Of a stretch of DNA of 64,000 nt, positions 23,790 to 36,960 are shown in pieces; the stretch's first letter is position 1; each line of letters starts with the position of its first letter. The position numbers were made by a program, and so were the translations under genes. The stretch comes from Acorus gramineus (taxonomy: Eukaryota > Streptophyta > Magnoliopsida > Acorales > Acoraceae): contig JAUJYN010000043.1 of assembly GCA_030737835.1 (NCBI GenBank), positions 186,001-250,000 on the forward strand, in the 5' to 3' direction. Under the pieces are notes generated by a model that had not been told where the DNA came from, did not search any database, and was given only the letters and a program-made list of their open reading frames with translations.

Positions 23790-25090
23790 TGTTATATATG
23801 TGTCACTTTTAACCTTCTGCTAACCGTTGGACCATTCTGGTAGTTTTTCGATTTTTTTTCGTTTTTCGATCGGAACCGCTAAAATTTCAGGCTGTTAGCT
23901 ATCGCTCTGAGATTGAGAGCTCCGATTGAAATGTAACTGCATATTATGTGTCCTGGTGCCATTCCAAGCTGCTCACGAAAATTTCGTCAAATTTCGGTAA
24001 CGTTTCAGAATTTCACAGTTCCGGGACGTATCCGGATTTTGACCGAGCGAGAAGTCATTGGGGGAGTGGACTTGGTCAAAGTGGGCCGATGGACTTGGTC
24101 AAACCCTTTTGTTTTTATTTGTGGTTGAGTTGACCTAAGTCAAAACCCACTTAAACCTCATTAATCAAGCCTTAAACCCTAATTAACCTTGATTACCCTA
24201 ATCTAAGTGAGTGGATTATATATAAGTGAGATAAAAATATCTCCCCACTATTCATCTTCTTCCCCAAAATGATTTTCTCTCTCCCCTCTCTCTTTTTCCT
24301 CCATTAGAGCTAGTTAGAGGGCTTGAACCTTAAAACCCAAAGAAGAGAAAGGTAAGGGGAGCTCCCGATCTATCCACCGGTGGTTTCGGATTCGAATTCC
24401 GGTGTGTTTAGCCCCCTCTTACCCCCTGTTTTCTCCTCTGATTTCAGCCCCTTTGAAGGCGGAGGAAGAGCTTGGTGGTGGAGGTCTTTGGGGAGGAATT
24501 TTGGTGCACGAAGAGCTCCCGGTTCCCTTCCTTTCCTTCCCTTCCCTTCCCTTGGGTAAGCTTCTTTTCCTCTCTTTTCTTGTATAGATGTATGTTAGGA
24601 GGTTGGTTTTGTGGTTGGGGTGGCTGTGGGTGGCCGTGGGTGGCGGTTGGAGGCGGTTGGAGGCCGTTGGTGGCCGTCGGAGTGGTGGAGGTATGGCTCG
24701 GGTAGGCTGGCAGGCAGGCAGGGGGCAGCGCAGGCAGGGGGCAGCGCAGGCAGGACTCGAGCAGCAGGCAGGCGGTGCTCGGGCTGGCAGGCGGGCAGTG
24801 CTCGGGCTCCTCGGCAGTGCGCGCGGGCGAGCAGTGCGGGCAGGCTGGCAAGCGCGTTGGGCGCGTGTTGCCGGGTGTGCGCGTGGGCGCTGGGCGCAGA
24901 TGCTGGTCGCGGGCGCTGGGCGCAGATGCTGGTCGCGGGTGCTGGGGCCGGGCGCGGGCGCTGGGCGCTAGGCGCTCTGCGGGCAGAGAGCGCTCAGAGC
25001 GGTGCGCAGGGGCGCAGGGCCTGCTGTGCCCGCGGAGTGGTGAGCGGGTGGTGTGCGGGTGCTGCGCGGAGGGCGCGGTGCGCGCGGGGC
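23790..25090 (+). repeat. Truncated 3' LTR of the chimeric element
   Basis: Starts TGTTATATATGTGTCAC after the purine tract at 23776-23789 and matches 17553-18850. It ends inside the GC-rich tract at about 25090, where the sequence joins the MITE-like module of the next pol fragment. The junction has GC-rich microhomology (GGGGC). Confidence 0.82.
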
Positions 25091-26781
25091 TAGGGTACTC
25101 TGTGTTCCTTGTTTGGTTGTCGGGATATCCTATATCGGGACCTCATGGTGCCCTCCCAATATTTCTTTTCCCAGTCAAGGAATACCTTTGAAGCATCTAT
25201 TAGATGATTGATTTTCCTCTCACTTGAAAGGTGCTGTAGCGAGTGGTGATGCGTACGATCGGGATTGGGTACATCCTATTGCAGCTTGGTGGGCGATTGC
25301 TTGTGGACTGGGTTCCATAGTGGCATCTGGAGTCGCTTCGATATATCATTGTGCGTTGTAGCTGCCCAGTTGAGGCCAGAGCCCTGTGAGGTGCTCCCAG
25401 ATACTATGCTTGTTGAGCCCATATGGCAGAGATAGCGGGCTTGGGAGGCTACCAGGTAGAGGCCACACCGGGAGAGTGCTACTGGATGATGTCGAGAGCG
25501 TGGACTCCCTGTGATGAATCTGCCCATGGAGTGCAGGATGCTGGAGTTCCAATGGTTATAGTTGAGCGACCTATCTCTGGCGGCATGTGAAGCACAGTTG
25601 TGGATACTGTCGCGTTTTGCCCCACATTGGTCGCAAATAAGGAGACGTGATGCTAACGTTCGTGATGGGACTCAACCGCCTTATCAGATAGATGACATCG
25701 CATAGGCATTGTCGAGGTTCGACGACCCCCCTTATTGCGTGTCTTGTGGATTAAGTGTGGTTGAGCGGCTTACCAAGCGTGTAAGTGTCATCATGAGCGC
25801 CAGCCATGCTTGAGGAGCAGGATCTGGACTTAATCGTTTGAAGAATTGTTTTGATCTCCCCGTGGAGGTTGAAGGTCAATTACCCTTGCCGTGAATTGAT
25901 GATCTATTTTATCAGATCTGGGAGCGAGTGTCTGCTGTTAGATCAATCTTCGCACAAGGGTACCACAAGTTGGAGATCCGGGAGTTGGACATCCTGTAGA
26001 TGGCCTTTCGTGACCGTTTTGGGCACTACGAGTTTTAAGTACTGCTGTCGGGGTTGACGAATGCGCCGGATGCCTTCGTGGATCTCAAAAGTTTTATTGG
26101 GCCTCCGTGGACTACTCTGAGGTAGTCTTCATTGAGATTGCTAGTGGCGCAATAAAAAGGCGATATGGGTGACCTTGTTTCCCCAGGATGGCATGCCCTC
26201 AGGCAAAGTTCGAGAATCATCATCGCGTTGGAAAGCGTCAGTCCATCGAGATTCCTCAGTGGACGTGGGAGTGGGTTATCAGGGATTGTTGCGGACTCGC
26301 TAATGTCACGTTCGGGTCACGACGCCGTCTAGGTGATCATTGACCGACTGACTAAGTCCGCGCTTCCCTCCCTAATCCGACTGATTGAGTCTCTGGACTC
26401 CTTGACGTGGGTTTCCACCTTCGTGATTGTTCGTCTTCATGGCACTCTGGTCGGCGCTATTACAGGTTGAGACGCGAGGGTTACGTTGAGGTTTTGGTGC
26501 AGCCTTGGAAGGCTTTTGCGCGATCCTCCATCTAAGTGCAGTGTTTCACCATCGACGAATGGCCAAGCAATAGGACGATTCTGACCTTGGAGGACATGCT
26601 AAGTGCCTGCGTGCTCGATGATAAGAGCAGTTTAGTGAGGCACCACCCATTTGTTGGGGTATGCCTACAAGACGACTGCCATTCGAGCATCTAGATGGAC
26701 CTGAAAAAGGTCTATGCGTGATACTTGCTACATTCGGTCTTCCCTTTGGGTTTCCTTAAATTTCGAGGACTAAATTTCCTA
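25091..26781 (+). pseudogene. Decayed subfamily 2 pol with MITE-like module
   Basis: Bases 25091-25175 are a partial MITE-like module. The rest is the reverse-orientation counterpart of 12360-14520: unrecognised internal sequence (25195-25860), RT remnant (25860-26180), integrase remnants (26220-26690, including a degenerate SIEIPQW block) and a frayed C-terminus reaching the polypurine tract at 26780-26793. The frame is broken throughout. Confidence 0.7.
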
Positions 26782-29700
26782 AGGGGGGGAGAATGTTATG
26801 CCTGTGTCATTTGGAGCCATTTCGGTTAAGCCTTGGTCACATCTGGGTCATTTAGGGTCTTTTTCTTTTTCGATCGGAGTCGCTAAAATTTTGGCTTTTA
26901 GCTACCTGCGGGAGTTGGAGTACTCTGATTGAAAATCTAACTGCATATTATGGGTCCTGGTACTGTTTCGTACTACCCATAAAAATTTCATCGAATTCCG
27001 GTAACGTTTTGAAAAATATGCAGTTCCGAACCGTATCCAGGTTTTGAGAGTTCCTGGTTGGTCGAATAGTGGGAGATATTTTGAGGATGTGGTGACCTTT
27101 GGTAACCTTACCCCCACCTTGCTTAGTGATGAAGAAACCATTGGTCTTTTGGTATGTGAGTGGGTGAGCCTAACCCTAACCTCACCACCCCCCTTATGGT
27201 CACCCCTAGACACTATTTAGGCATGAAAATGACCTTTTTGCCCTTTCTCTCTCTCTCTCTCCCCCTCTCTCCCATTTCGTGGAACACCTTCTCTCCCTCT
27301 CTTGGTCTCTTTTTTTTTCTCCTCTTTGTGTGTGAAGGAGGAGGAAGAAGCAATTGAAGGAAAAGATGAAGAAGAAGCACAAGAAAGAGTGAGAAAGGGT
27401 GAGTATGTGTTGTTGTTGTTGTTGTTTCTCTTCTCTCTATCCCCTTCTCATGCCCCTTTGCACCCCTGTTTTCTGCCATGAAGGGCTTAAGGAGATACTG
27501 TAGTGAGGTGGTGGTTGAGGTGGTCGTGGGTGTGTCGAGAACCCCGCATCTCCCCATTTCCCTCCCCCTGTTTTGGTAAGGCAGCACTCTGTATTTTAAA
27601 GATCTCAGTGAATCTAGTATTTAGAGGCACATTTCTAGGATTATGTCTTCATATGATATGATCATCTATGTGTCTAGTTGTTATATATGAAATTTGGAGT
27701 GATTATGATATCTGTGGTGTAATTTATAACCTGTTTTGCATAACCTGTCCAGATTCGCGTAGGAATTGATCTGCTTCTGGGAATAATTTATTTCGGGCTT
27801 GTAGAGGCAAAATGTATTCATGGATTATGATCCCAGCATATCAAAAAATGTGTATGTTTTTTTTCATAATGTTTGGAAGTGTATTGGGTGCTATGGAGAT
27901 CAATTAGTAGGGCTGGTTGCAGCAGGTTTCGCAGTTTTGCTTGGTTGAGTTTCAAGGAGTTGTTTGCATGTGTCTTGGGTGATAATATGGAAGTATCAGG
28001 GGTTAGGGTCTTCATGAAGTAGGCTTATATGTGTGATAGGAGGTTCCATATTTTAATTGTGGATCATTGGTTGTGTTTTGCAGATCTCGTAGACCGGACG
28101 CGCGACGATCCGGGTATCTGTGAGTGGTTTGATCCAACCCCTCGAGATGCTCTCGACGAGCGTAGTCATCCGTTGCGCATCGATGGGGCACCCTAGCTAT
28201 ACTACTTGTGTAGATAAGTAGTATGGCCATGCTTAAACTATAATATGTTAGATATCTTGCATGCTAGCTTATATTGCATGTATTGTATCCGTGTATGGAT
28301 GTATAGAATATGGCATGCCTTAGGTACTATTGTAATACTACTTCCACCATATTAATTGGAATATCCAGCGTGATTAAGTCTGGGTTAATAATGGACATCT
28401 GCCTAATTTTCCCTTGCGATAAGACTCGAGGGCGTGGTGTAGTTGTTGCGCCCATGCTAATGGGGCAAAGCTATGACCAACTTCAAGAGATGATGATCTC
28501 TCTCTCGCCCTCTCCCTCTGCACGAACTGAGTAAGTAGAGGCAATTTCCTACTCGACTCGGGTTCGTTTGGAATATTGGCATGCACCTATTAGTGCGCGA
28601 GATCGCGCTTGACCCTTCCCTTTTAAGTTGGTGATATCCAACGCATGCTTAAGTTATGCCTTGTGTGCTTATGTGATTAGTGACCATGTATGCATGTTGT
28701 ATGATTTATTGTTTATGATGTAAATCCATGTTAGGGAGTATCCCTATAACTATTTGATAGGTTATCGTGCATGTAGTTCATGTTCATAACTAAGATATAA
28801 TTCTCCTGGATATATATATGCGCATGTTAAAACTGATTAGGCCTATCTGAACTAGGCGTGGGTATGACCCGTTGTCGGGTTGTACCTTATTAGTTAGACC
28901 ACTAGTGATGTAATCGCCCCCGTGGATCCGACCGATGCACTCATTTGAAATTCAGGAGAATTCATTATCTTATCGGTTTTGTTAAGCCGGTAGTTGTGGC
29001 ATTAAGCTAGGCCTACCCGTGCTAGGCATGTATATGAAACGTCTGTTGGGTTATGAGCCTTGGGATCATTTCTGCGTGAGAGCAGAGGCAACCCCCTTGT
29101 GTCCGAGCCACGCAACAGTGTGGGAGTACAATAGTATTCGATATCATCGTTATGTGATTATCGAGAGTAGTTGTTTTTCCATTGGGTTCGCTTTGTGAAC
29201 ATGGAGTATTTCCTCCCAATGTCGTCCGTGTTGAAGCGGCTCGGGTTGTAGCTGTCCTGATAGAGGTCCCCCACCTGTAGGTACTATCGATGCATGCGGC
29301 AAGATGTACTAATCATGGGGGTATACCAGGTAGAGGCTACCCGGGAGAGGGCTAACGAATGATATTGCGAGCGTGGAATCATTCTCCCCTTCGTTGGATC
29401 CGTGTAGGAACTCCCCGGCGTTGGAAAAGCTTTCCTGACAGAGGGCTCCCATCCGTAGGTACTACCGATGCGTTCGGGAGTGTACTGATCGTGGGAGTAT
29501 ACCAGGTACAGACTACCTGAAGAAAGGGCTACCGGTGGACCAAGGGTGTAGAGGAGTCTAATCTCTCCAAAGGTCCTATGTCACCTCTAAAGGGTGAGGG
29601 TGAGGATGAGGTGAAGACACGTCGCCGTGTGACCCATTCGTTGTTCGTCCGTTCCCATAGTTGTTGGGTCCGGTTGCGTATCGATGTTCAAAGACATCGT

Positions 29701-32700
29701 TGGGCAGTTATCTCGATGTAGATGATCCAGTAGTGTTGTGTAGACCAGTAATTCCGGGTCTCTTCGACCAACGGTATGGTCTCTCCCCATGAGTCTCAAG
29801 AGACTCTGTCACGCCCCGGGCGTCCCCAGTACGCGGCAAGTGTATATATAATATCAGAATCTACACAGGAGGTCAATAACATACTCACACAACAGCTATA
29901 ATGACAATACAGACAAAAGCAGGGGCTGACATGATATATACACAAATAGCGGAAGCTAAAAGACTGAATCTGTAACTCAAAGGCATATTACAAACTCGAT
30001 ACATAATCAACTGTCCTGTGAGAGCAAATATGTACAAAGACATCCAAATAATATACAATCGCGTGCCCAAGCACGGAATATAACACATACAATCAAAAGG
30101 GATGCTGATAGCCTCTGATACTCGCGGGACGTGGCGCTACTCCGCTACTGATGAAGTCCCTCGGGGAGCTCCTCCTCCAGATCCGACTCAGATGACACTG
30201 GAGAAAAATATTATGCGAGGGGTGAGCCACACGCTCAGTGAACAGCACAACCCATGCATCACAGCTATATTAACCACCAGATATTATTATCCACAATATT
30301 ATTATCCAAGCCACAAAATGGCAGGAACTACACAAAAATCCAGTGGGTCGCTATCGCCAACCCACTACACCCTCACCCTCACCCCTCAATAGGTGACATA
30401 GGATATTGGGACTAAACAATCCAGTGGGTCGCTACATCGCCGACCCACCACACCCTCACCCTCACCCCTCAATATGGTGACATAGGATATTGGGACTGAC
30501 TAGGCTGATGGTCACCCTTGGTCCACCGATAGTCTCTCCCCACTCCGTAGGCCATTTGGCCACCCCCACATTCAGCACAGTCCGTCCCAAATCAGGAGGT
30601 GCCTACTGATGGGAGCCCCTGCACGGGACAACCTTTCCAACGCCGGGGTAGTCTCTACACAGGGAACAGAACAGCCTATCCATCGCATATGATCCACTCG
30701 GATCCGCAGACAACACATCACAACAACTCTAATGTCATGAATTCTTCAGAATTCCTCCAGGGCGCAAAACCAAGATGCGGGGAACATATATAAAATAATA
30801 ATTATTAACAAGGGTTATAATATTATTGGGAAAAGAAATCTTGAGAGGGCAGCATGAGGTCCCGATATAGGACATCCCGACAACCAAACAAGGAACACGG
30901 AGTACCCTAGCCCGGGTCTCAATGTTGACCTCGCAAGGCCCCTCCCTATAATATTATACAAGGCATGCTAGCATTTAATTTAATAAATCAAACTAATAGG
31001 ACGCATGCATAGGTCGAGGCTTTCCTAGCATGATGACAAAGTGACAGGATGCACGGCTCTTACACATATCCTAAGGGTGCAAGTCCCTAACATACCAAGT
31101 ATAGGGTAGCATGCATACTACATTTTTATCATGCTTGCATGGATTACACATTACAACAAGTTACTATAAATCCATGGTGCCCCAGGGGAGGACGGTACAT
31201 GCCCAAGTGCGTATAGCGCCACCCTACTGGGATGGATTGTCCCACTCACCAAAGACTGGGTCGTCGCGCGACCGTCCGTCGAGATCTGCAAGATAGGGTA
31301 ACCAACTTGGTGAGTAAAATACACAAATACAACAAAAATACATTAAAAATACACAACACTCGGACAAGCGTACATACAGCCTATACGCACGCGAGCCCGA
31401 GCACCCTGACTCACTCCCGAACCCCCGGGCAGCCGTACGCACGGCCACCCGACCCAGGCGCACAGCCGCGCCTCAGCCCGCGCGCCCAGTCGCACGGCCG
31501 AGCCCAGCCCGCACGCCCGGACACCCCGCCGAGCCCCCCACCGGTGCACCACGCGCTCACTGCGCCCCAGCGCAGCAACCCGCGCGCACACCCGCACGCC
31601 CAGCGCCCCTTCGCAGCATCCCGCGCGCACCACCAGCTCGCATCGCCCGCTCGCACCACCCGCTCGCCCAGCCCCGGGTGCACCCGCGCGCACTGTGCCC
31701 CAACGCAGCGCCCCGCACGCGTACCCGCCCGCACTGCGCCCCTGTACAGCGCCCGCACACCTGCCCGCTCACACTCCCCGCTCGCCCCGCCTGCTCGCCC
31801 TGCGCACACTGCGCCCCCCACCTGCGCAGCATCCGCACACGTCGCCCGCGCGCACTCCCGACAGTACGCGCCCAGCGCGCCCGACAGCACGCCCCTAGCG
31901 CGCCTGCCAGCGCGCCCCTAGCGTACCTGCCAGCCCGCCCGCACACTGCCTGCCTGCGCGCTGCCTGCCTGCCCGAGCACTGCCTGCCTGCGCGCTGCTG
32001 CCTGCCCGAGCACTGCCTGCCTGCGCGCACAGCCTACCCGAGCCACTCCACCACCACCCACCGGCCACCAATGGCCTCCAACCACCACCAACAGCCACCA
32101 GCCTCCAAAACACCTCCTAAACAAGCATCTAAGCAAGAAAAGGAAGGAAAGAAGGCTTACCCTAGGAGAGGAAAGGAAGGGAAGGAGACCGGGAGCTCTT
32201 CGCGCACCGAAACACCTCCCCAAAGACCTCCACGACCAAGATCTCTACCTAGCCCAAAGGGGGCTGAAATCAGAGAAGAAAAGAGGGTGTTAGATGTCAC
32301 GCCCCGGGCGTCCCCGAGACGCGGCAAGTGTATATATAATATCAGAATCTACACAGGAGGTCAATAATATCATACACAAGCAGCCAAAATGACACACAGA
32401 CAACAAAAGCAGGGCTGATAGGATATATACACCAAATGCGGATAACTAAAGACTGAATCTGTAATCAAAACACACTACAGACTCCATACATAATCACATG
32501 TCCTGTGAGAGCCAATATACATACAAAGACATCCAAATACAACCAAACGCGTGCCCAAGCACGGAAAATAATACATACTGGTACAAGGGATGCTGATAGT
32601 CTCAGAAACTCGCGGGACGTGGCGCTACTCCGCTACTGATGAAGTCCCTCGGGGAGCTCCTCCTCCAGATCCGACTCAGATGACACTGTAGAAAATATTA

Positions 32701-32833
32701 TGCGAGGGGTGAGCCACACGCTCAGTGAACGGCACAACCCATGCATCACAGACAATATTGACCACAACCAGATAATTCTTAACATCCACAACCACATTTA
32801 CCATAGCCACCAATAATCAACAATTCCTCAACT

Positions 32834-32858
32834 AGTGGGTCGCTACCGCCAACCCACT

Positions 32859-32891
<33 letters not shown>

Positions 32892-33265
32892 ATGGGTGAC
32901 CAAGGATATTGGGACTAATCAACACCAAACCAACGGGTCGCTTCCGCCAACCCGCTACACCCTCACCCTCACCCTCAATGGGTGACCAAGGATATTGGGA
33001 CTTACTACACCAATCCAGCAGGTCGCTATCGCCAACCTACTACACCCTCACACTCACCCCTCAACAGGAGTGACATAGGATATTGGGACTAACTGCACAA
33101 GCCAGCGGGTCGCTTCCGCCAACCCGCTACACCCTCACCCCTCAATGGGTGACATAGGATTTTGGGACTTTACAAGCATCCAATCACAATCCAGTGGGTT
33201 GCTCACCGCCAACCCACTACACCCTCACCCTCACCCTTCAATGGGTGACATAGGATTTTGGGACT
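32834..33265 (-). repeat. G-rich tandem repeat array (five units)
   Basis: Units of about 70-110 bp each contain, on the minus strand, GTCCCAAT-type start, GTCACC, runs of GGGTGAGGGTGAGGGTG and a short inverted pair flanking a GGCGA centre (for example AGCGGGT/ACCCGCT). Copy number differs among LTRs: five here, three at 20119-20380, two at 30345-30500, 36044-36220, 44578-44758 and 52424-52604. Confidence 0.8.
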
Positions 33266-33457
33266 GGCTACACTGTTGGTCGCCCTTGGTCCACCGGTAG
33301 TCTCTCCTCACTCCGTAGGCCGCCTGGTCTACTCCCACATTCAGCACAGTCCGTCCTAAATCAGGAGGTGCCTACTGATAGGAGCCCTCTGTCAGGAAGG
33401 CCTGTCTAACGCTGGGGTAGTCTCTACCGGATCCAACGAAGGGAACAGAACAGCCTA

Positions 33458-36400
33458 TGTTATATTTGTGTCACTTTTACCCTGCTGGTAACCGTTAGAG
33501 CGTCCTGGCAGTTTTAAAAATTTTTAGGGTTTTTGGTCGGAACCGCATAATTTTAGACTGTTAGCTATCGTCTGAGCTAGAGGACTCCGATTGAAAATCT
33601 GACTGCATATTTGGTGTCCTGGCGCCATTTCTGACCTCTCATGAAAATTTCATCGAATTCCGGAATCGTTTGCAAAAATTTCCCAGTTCCGGGGCGTATC
33701 CGGGTTTTTAAGTCGCGCTCTACTTAAAAGGAATCAAAAAAATATCTAATTACTATTCATTGTCTTCCTCGTCGAGATCTCTCTCTCCCCTCTCCGTTTT
33801 TCTTCCTTTCAAGCCCCCTAGACCCCTCAAAATCGAAAACCTAAAGCACGGGAAGTGTAGATCGGGTCCCGATCTACACCCCGGTGCTTTCAAATCCCGA
33901 TTCCGACGACTCTAGCCTCCCCGACTTCCCCTCTCTCTCCTCTGTTTCGAGCCAAATCGAGGGCCGTGATAGATCGGGGCGTGAGAAGGCTTTTGGGAAG
34001 GGTTTCGGCGCGTGGAGAGCACCCGGTCACCCCTTCCTCCCCCTCGGTAAGCTTCTTTCCCTCTTTTTTTCTTGTTTAGATGATTGCTAGGGGGGGGATT
34101 TGTGTTTGGTGGTGGTCAGCGGCAGTGGGGGTCGTCGGAGGGTGGTTGGAGGTGGTCGGAGGTGGTCGGAGGTCGTGGGAGGGGCGGTGGTGGCGCTCGA
34201 GCAGTGGCTGGGCTGTCCCGGGCAGCAGGCAGCAGCGGCAGCGGCCCAGGCAGCGCGCGGGCTGGGCGCGTGTGGCGATGCGCGCGTGCGCGCGCGGGCG
34301 TGCGTGCGCGCGGCGTGGGCGCGGGCGTGCGCGGGTCTGGCGCGAGGTGTTGGTCGTGCTGGGCGCGCGGGACGGGCTGGCAGTGCTGGCAGCGAGCGCA
34401 GGGGGCCGGCTGGGCGTGCGCGCGAGCGTGCGCGCGCGGGCGTGCGCCCGGAGGTGCGTGCGAGGTGCGCGCGAGGCGTGTGCGAGGTGCGCGCGAGGCG
34501 CGGCGAGGCCGTGGTGGTGCGCGCGGAGGGTGCGGCGAGGCCGTGGTGGTGCGCGCGAGGTGCGGCAAGGTGGCGGAGGTGCGTGCGAGGTGCGCGCGAG
34601 GTGCGGCAAGGCGGCGGAGGTGCGCGCGGGGTGCGCGCGGGGCGAGGAGGCGTGCGCGAGGCGTGCGCGGGTGGCGGCAAGGCAGGGATGGTGTGCGCGG
34701 GGGCGAGGCGCCGCGCGCGGGGGCGTGCGGGGTGCTCGCGGGCCAGCGCACGGCGTGCGGGGTGCTCGCGGGCCAGCGCACGGCGTGCGGGGCGCGTGCG
34801 GGCTGCCGCGGCTGGGCTCGGCGGACGCGCGGAGCCCCGGGCGGTGCGCGGAGTGCGCGGGCTGAGGCGCGGCGGCGCGTCCGGGCGGTCGGGTGGCCGT
34901 GCGGGTGGTGGCCGGCCGTGCGGGGGGTTTACGGAGTGCTCGGGCTAGCGTGCGTGCGGGTCGTATGCACGTTTGCCCGAGTGTTGGGAGTTTAATTGTG
35001 GGTTTATGTATTTTGTAGTATTTATGGATTTTAACTCACCATATTGATTGTCTGTCTTGCAGATCTTGATGGACGGTCGCGCGACGACCCCGATTCTGGT
35101 GAGTGGGACAATCCAACCCAGTAGAGAGGTGTTATACGCACTTGGGCGTATACCGACCTCTCCTGGGGCGACATGGATAAATATTACCTGCAAATAATAT
35201 GTAATCCATGCTTGTGTGATGAAAATGTAGAATGCATGCTACCCTAGGCTTTTATGTTAGGGACTTGCACCCATAGGATATGCGTATGAGCCATGCAGCA
35301 TGTCCCCTGGTTTTTATGCTAGGAAACCCGGCCTATGCATGCGTCCTACTAGTTTAATTATTAAATTAAATGCTGGTATCTGTTAGATCGCATGCCTTAG
35401 GATAATATTATACGGAGGAGCCTTGCGAGGTCAACGCTGAGACCCGTGTTAGGGTACTCCGTGTTCCTTGTTTGGTTGTCGGGATGTCCTGTATCGGGAC
35501 CTCGGGCTGCCCTCCCAAGGTTCTAGTCCCAATAATATTATATGTAATGATTGTATGATTGGTATAATTATTAGTATAGTTGGTAGATATTGTAGGGGAG
35601 GGGCCTTGCAAGGACAGCGGTGAGACCCGGGTTAGGGTACTCCGTGTTCCTTGTATGGTTGTCGGGGTATCCTATAACGGGAACTCACGCCGCCCTTCCG
35701 AGTTTCTTTCCCCCAATGATATTCCAGCCTTACTGATTTTTGTACATGTTCCCGCATCTTGATGATGCACCTGGTTGAATTCAGAGGAATTCATGACATT
35801 GAGTTGTAATGATATGTAGTTGGCGGATCCGAGTGGATCATATGCGTATGGATAGGCTGTTCTGTTCCCTGCGTTGGATTCGGTAGAGGCTACCCCCAGC
35901 GTTAGACAGGGCCTTCCTGACAGAGGGCTCCCATTAGTAGGCACCTCCTGATTTGGTTTCGGACTGTGCTGAATGTGGGAGTAGACCAGGCGGCCTACGG
36001 AGTGGAGGGAGAGACTATCGGTGGACCAAGGGTGACCAACAGCCTAGTCAGTCCCAAAATCCTATGTCACCCGTTGAGGGTGAGGGTGAGGGTGTAGTGG
36101 GTTGGCGATGTGCGACCTACTGGATTTGTTAATAGATGATTATCAGTCCCAAAATCCTATGTCACCCATGGATGGGTGAGGGTGAGGGTGTGGTGGTTCG
36201 GCGAAGTACGAACCACTGGGTTATGTTGTTATGTATTGATGGCTGGATAAAATAATGGAATATTGGTAAATATTGTCTGTGATGCGTGGGTTGTGCTGTT
36301 CACTGAGCGTGTGGCTCACCCCTCGCATATGTTTTTCCCCAGTTGCCACTGAGCCTGAGCTAGAGCCGGAGCAGCAGTTGGAGCTTTCCGAGGGATTTCT

Positions 36401-36960
36401 TCAGTAGCGGAGTAGCGCCACGTTTCCGCGAGTGCCAGAGGTTATCAGCATCCCTTCTTGACAGTATGTATTGTATTTCCGTGCTGAGCACGTGTTGTAT
36501 ATATTCAGTTGTACTATGTATATTGGCTCTCACAGGACGTATGATTGTGTATCGAGTCTGTAGAATGTTTATTCACAGATTCAGTATTTAGCTTCCGCTA
36601 TATTGTGTATATATTATGTCAGCCCTGTTTGATCTGTGTTGCCATTTTATTTGTGGTTTGGAGTATATATATATATTTGACCTCCTGTGTAGGCTTCTGA
36701 TATGATATATACACATGCCGCGTCCCGGGGACGCCCGGGGCGTGACAAAAAGGTGGTATCAGAGCCTGGTCCTGTCAGAGCCAATGGTCCTCTTTTCGTA
36801 GAGATGAGTCCTAGGATTTTGATATTAGTATTCTGATCCTAGTGTCTGGTTTTCTTAGGGTGCTGATATGCCTCCTCGCAGAGGACGGCGCGGACGAGGT
36901 CCCTCTCGGTCTTTGGAGGTTTCCGGACCTACCAGAGACGAGGATGCTACCGGAGAGCCT
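33458..36960 (+). mobile_element. Truncated plus chromovirus: 5' LTR, PBS and gag start only
   Basis: The 5' LTR runs from TGTTATATTTGTGTC (33458) to GGCGTGACA (36747). The PBS TGGTATCAGAGCC is at 36754-36766. A gag start ([18 protein letters not shown]) is at about 36869-36960. The element then stops abruptly against minus-strand LTR sequence. The LTR carries two MITE-like modules in a row (35415-35532 and 35594-35720), a mini-exon (35063-35098), a GC-rich tract (34100-34970) and a terminal exon with a 12-nt longer acidic tail (TAG at 36405-36407). Confidence 0.85.

Larger units (their letters stand above)
17553..25090 (+). mobile_element. Chimeric plus-strand chromovirus, internally deleted
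   Basis: Consists of a complete 5' LTR, PBS, frameshifted gag, a foreign LTR fragment, short pol pieces, a polypurine tract and a truncated 3' LTR. It inserted into a minus-strand LTR; AGATC (17548-17552) is the candidate left TSD, while the right one is lost with the 3' LTR end. It cannot be autonomous because protease, RT and most of integrase are gone. Confidence 0.8.

Noticed and set aside
32834..33265. Regular repeats that could suggest a CRISPR array
   Set aside because: Units are directly adjacent, without unique spacers of constant size, and sit inside a plant LTR. They are tandem repeats.
34084..34995. Long open frames (up to about 300 codons) on both strands of the GC-rich LTR tracts, also at 1761-2224, 7094-7492, 18341-19081, 31232-32367 and 42999-43697
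   Set aside because: All six frames are open because GC-rich sequence has few stops. Products are low-complexity Arg/Ala/Pro/Gly strings, differ between LTR copies by frame-breaking indels, and lie within a likely intron.
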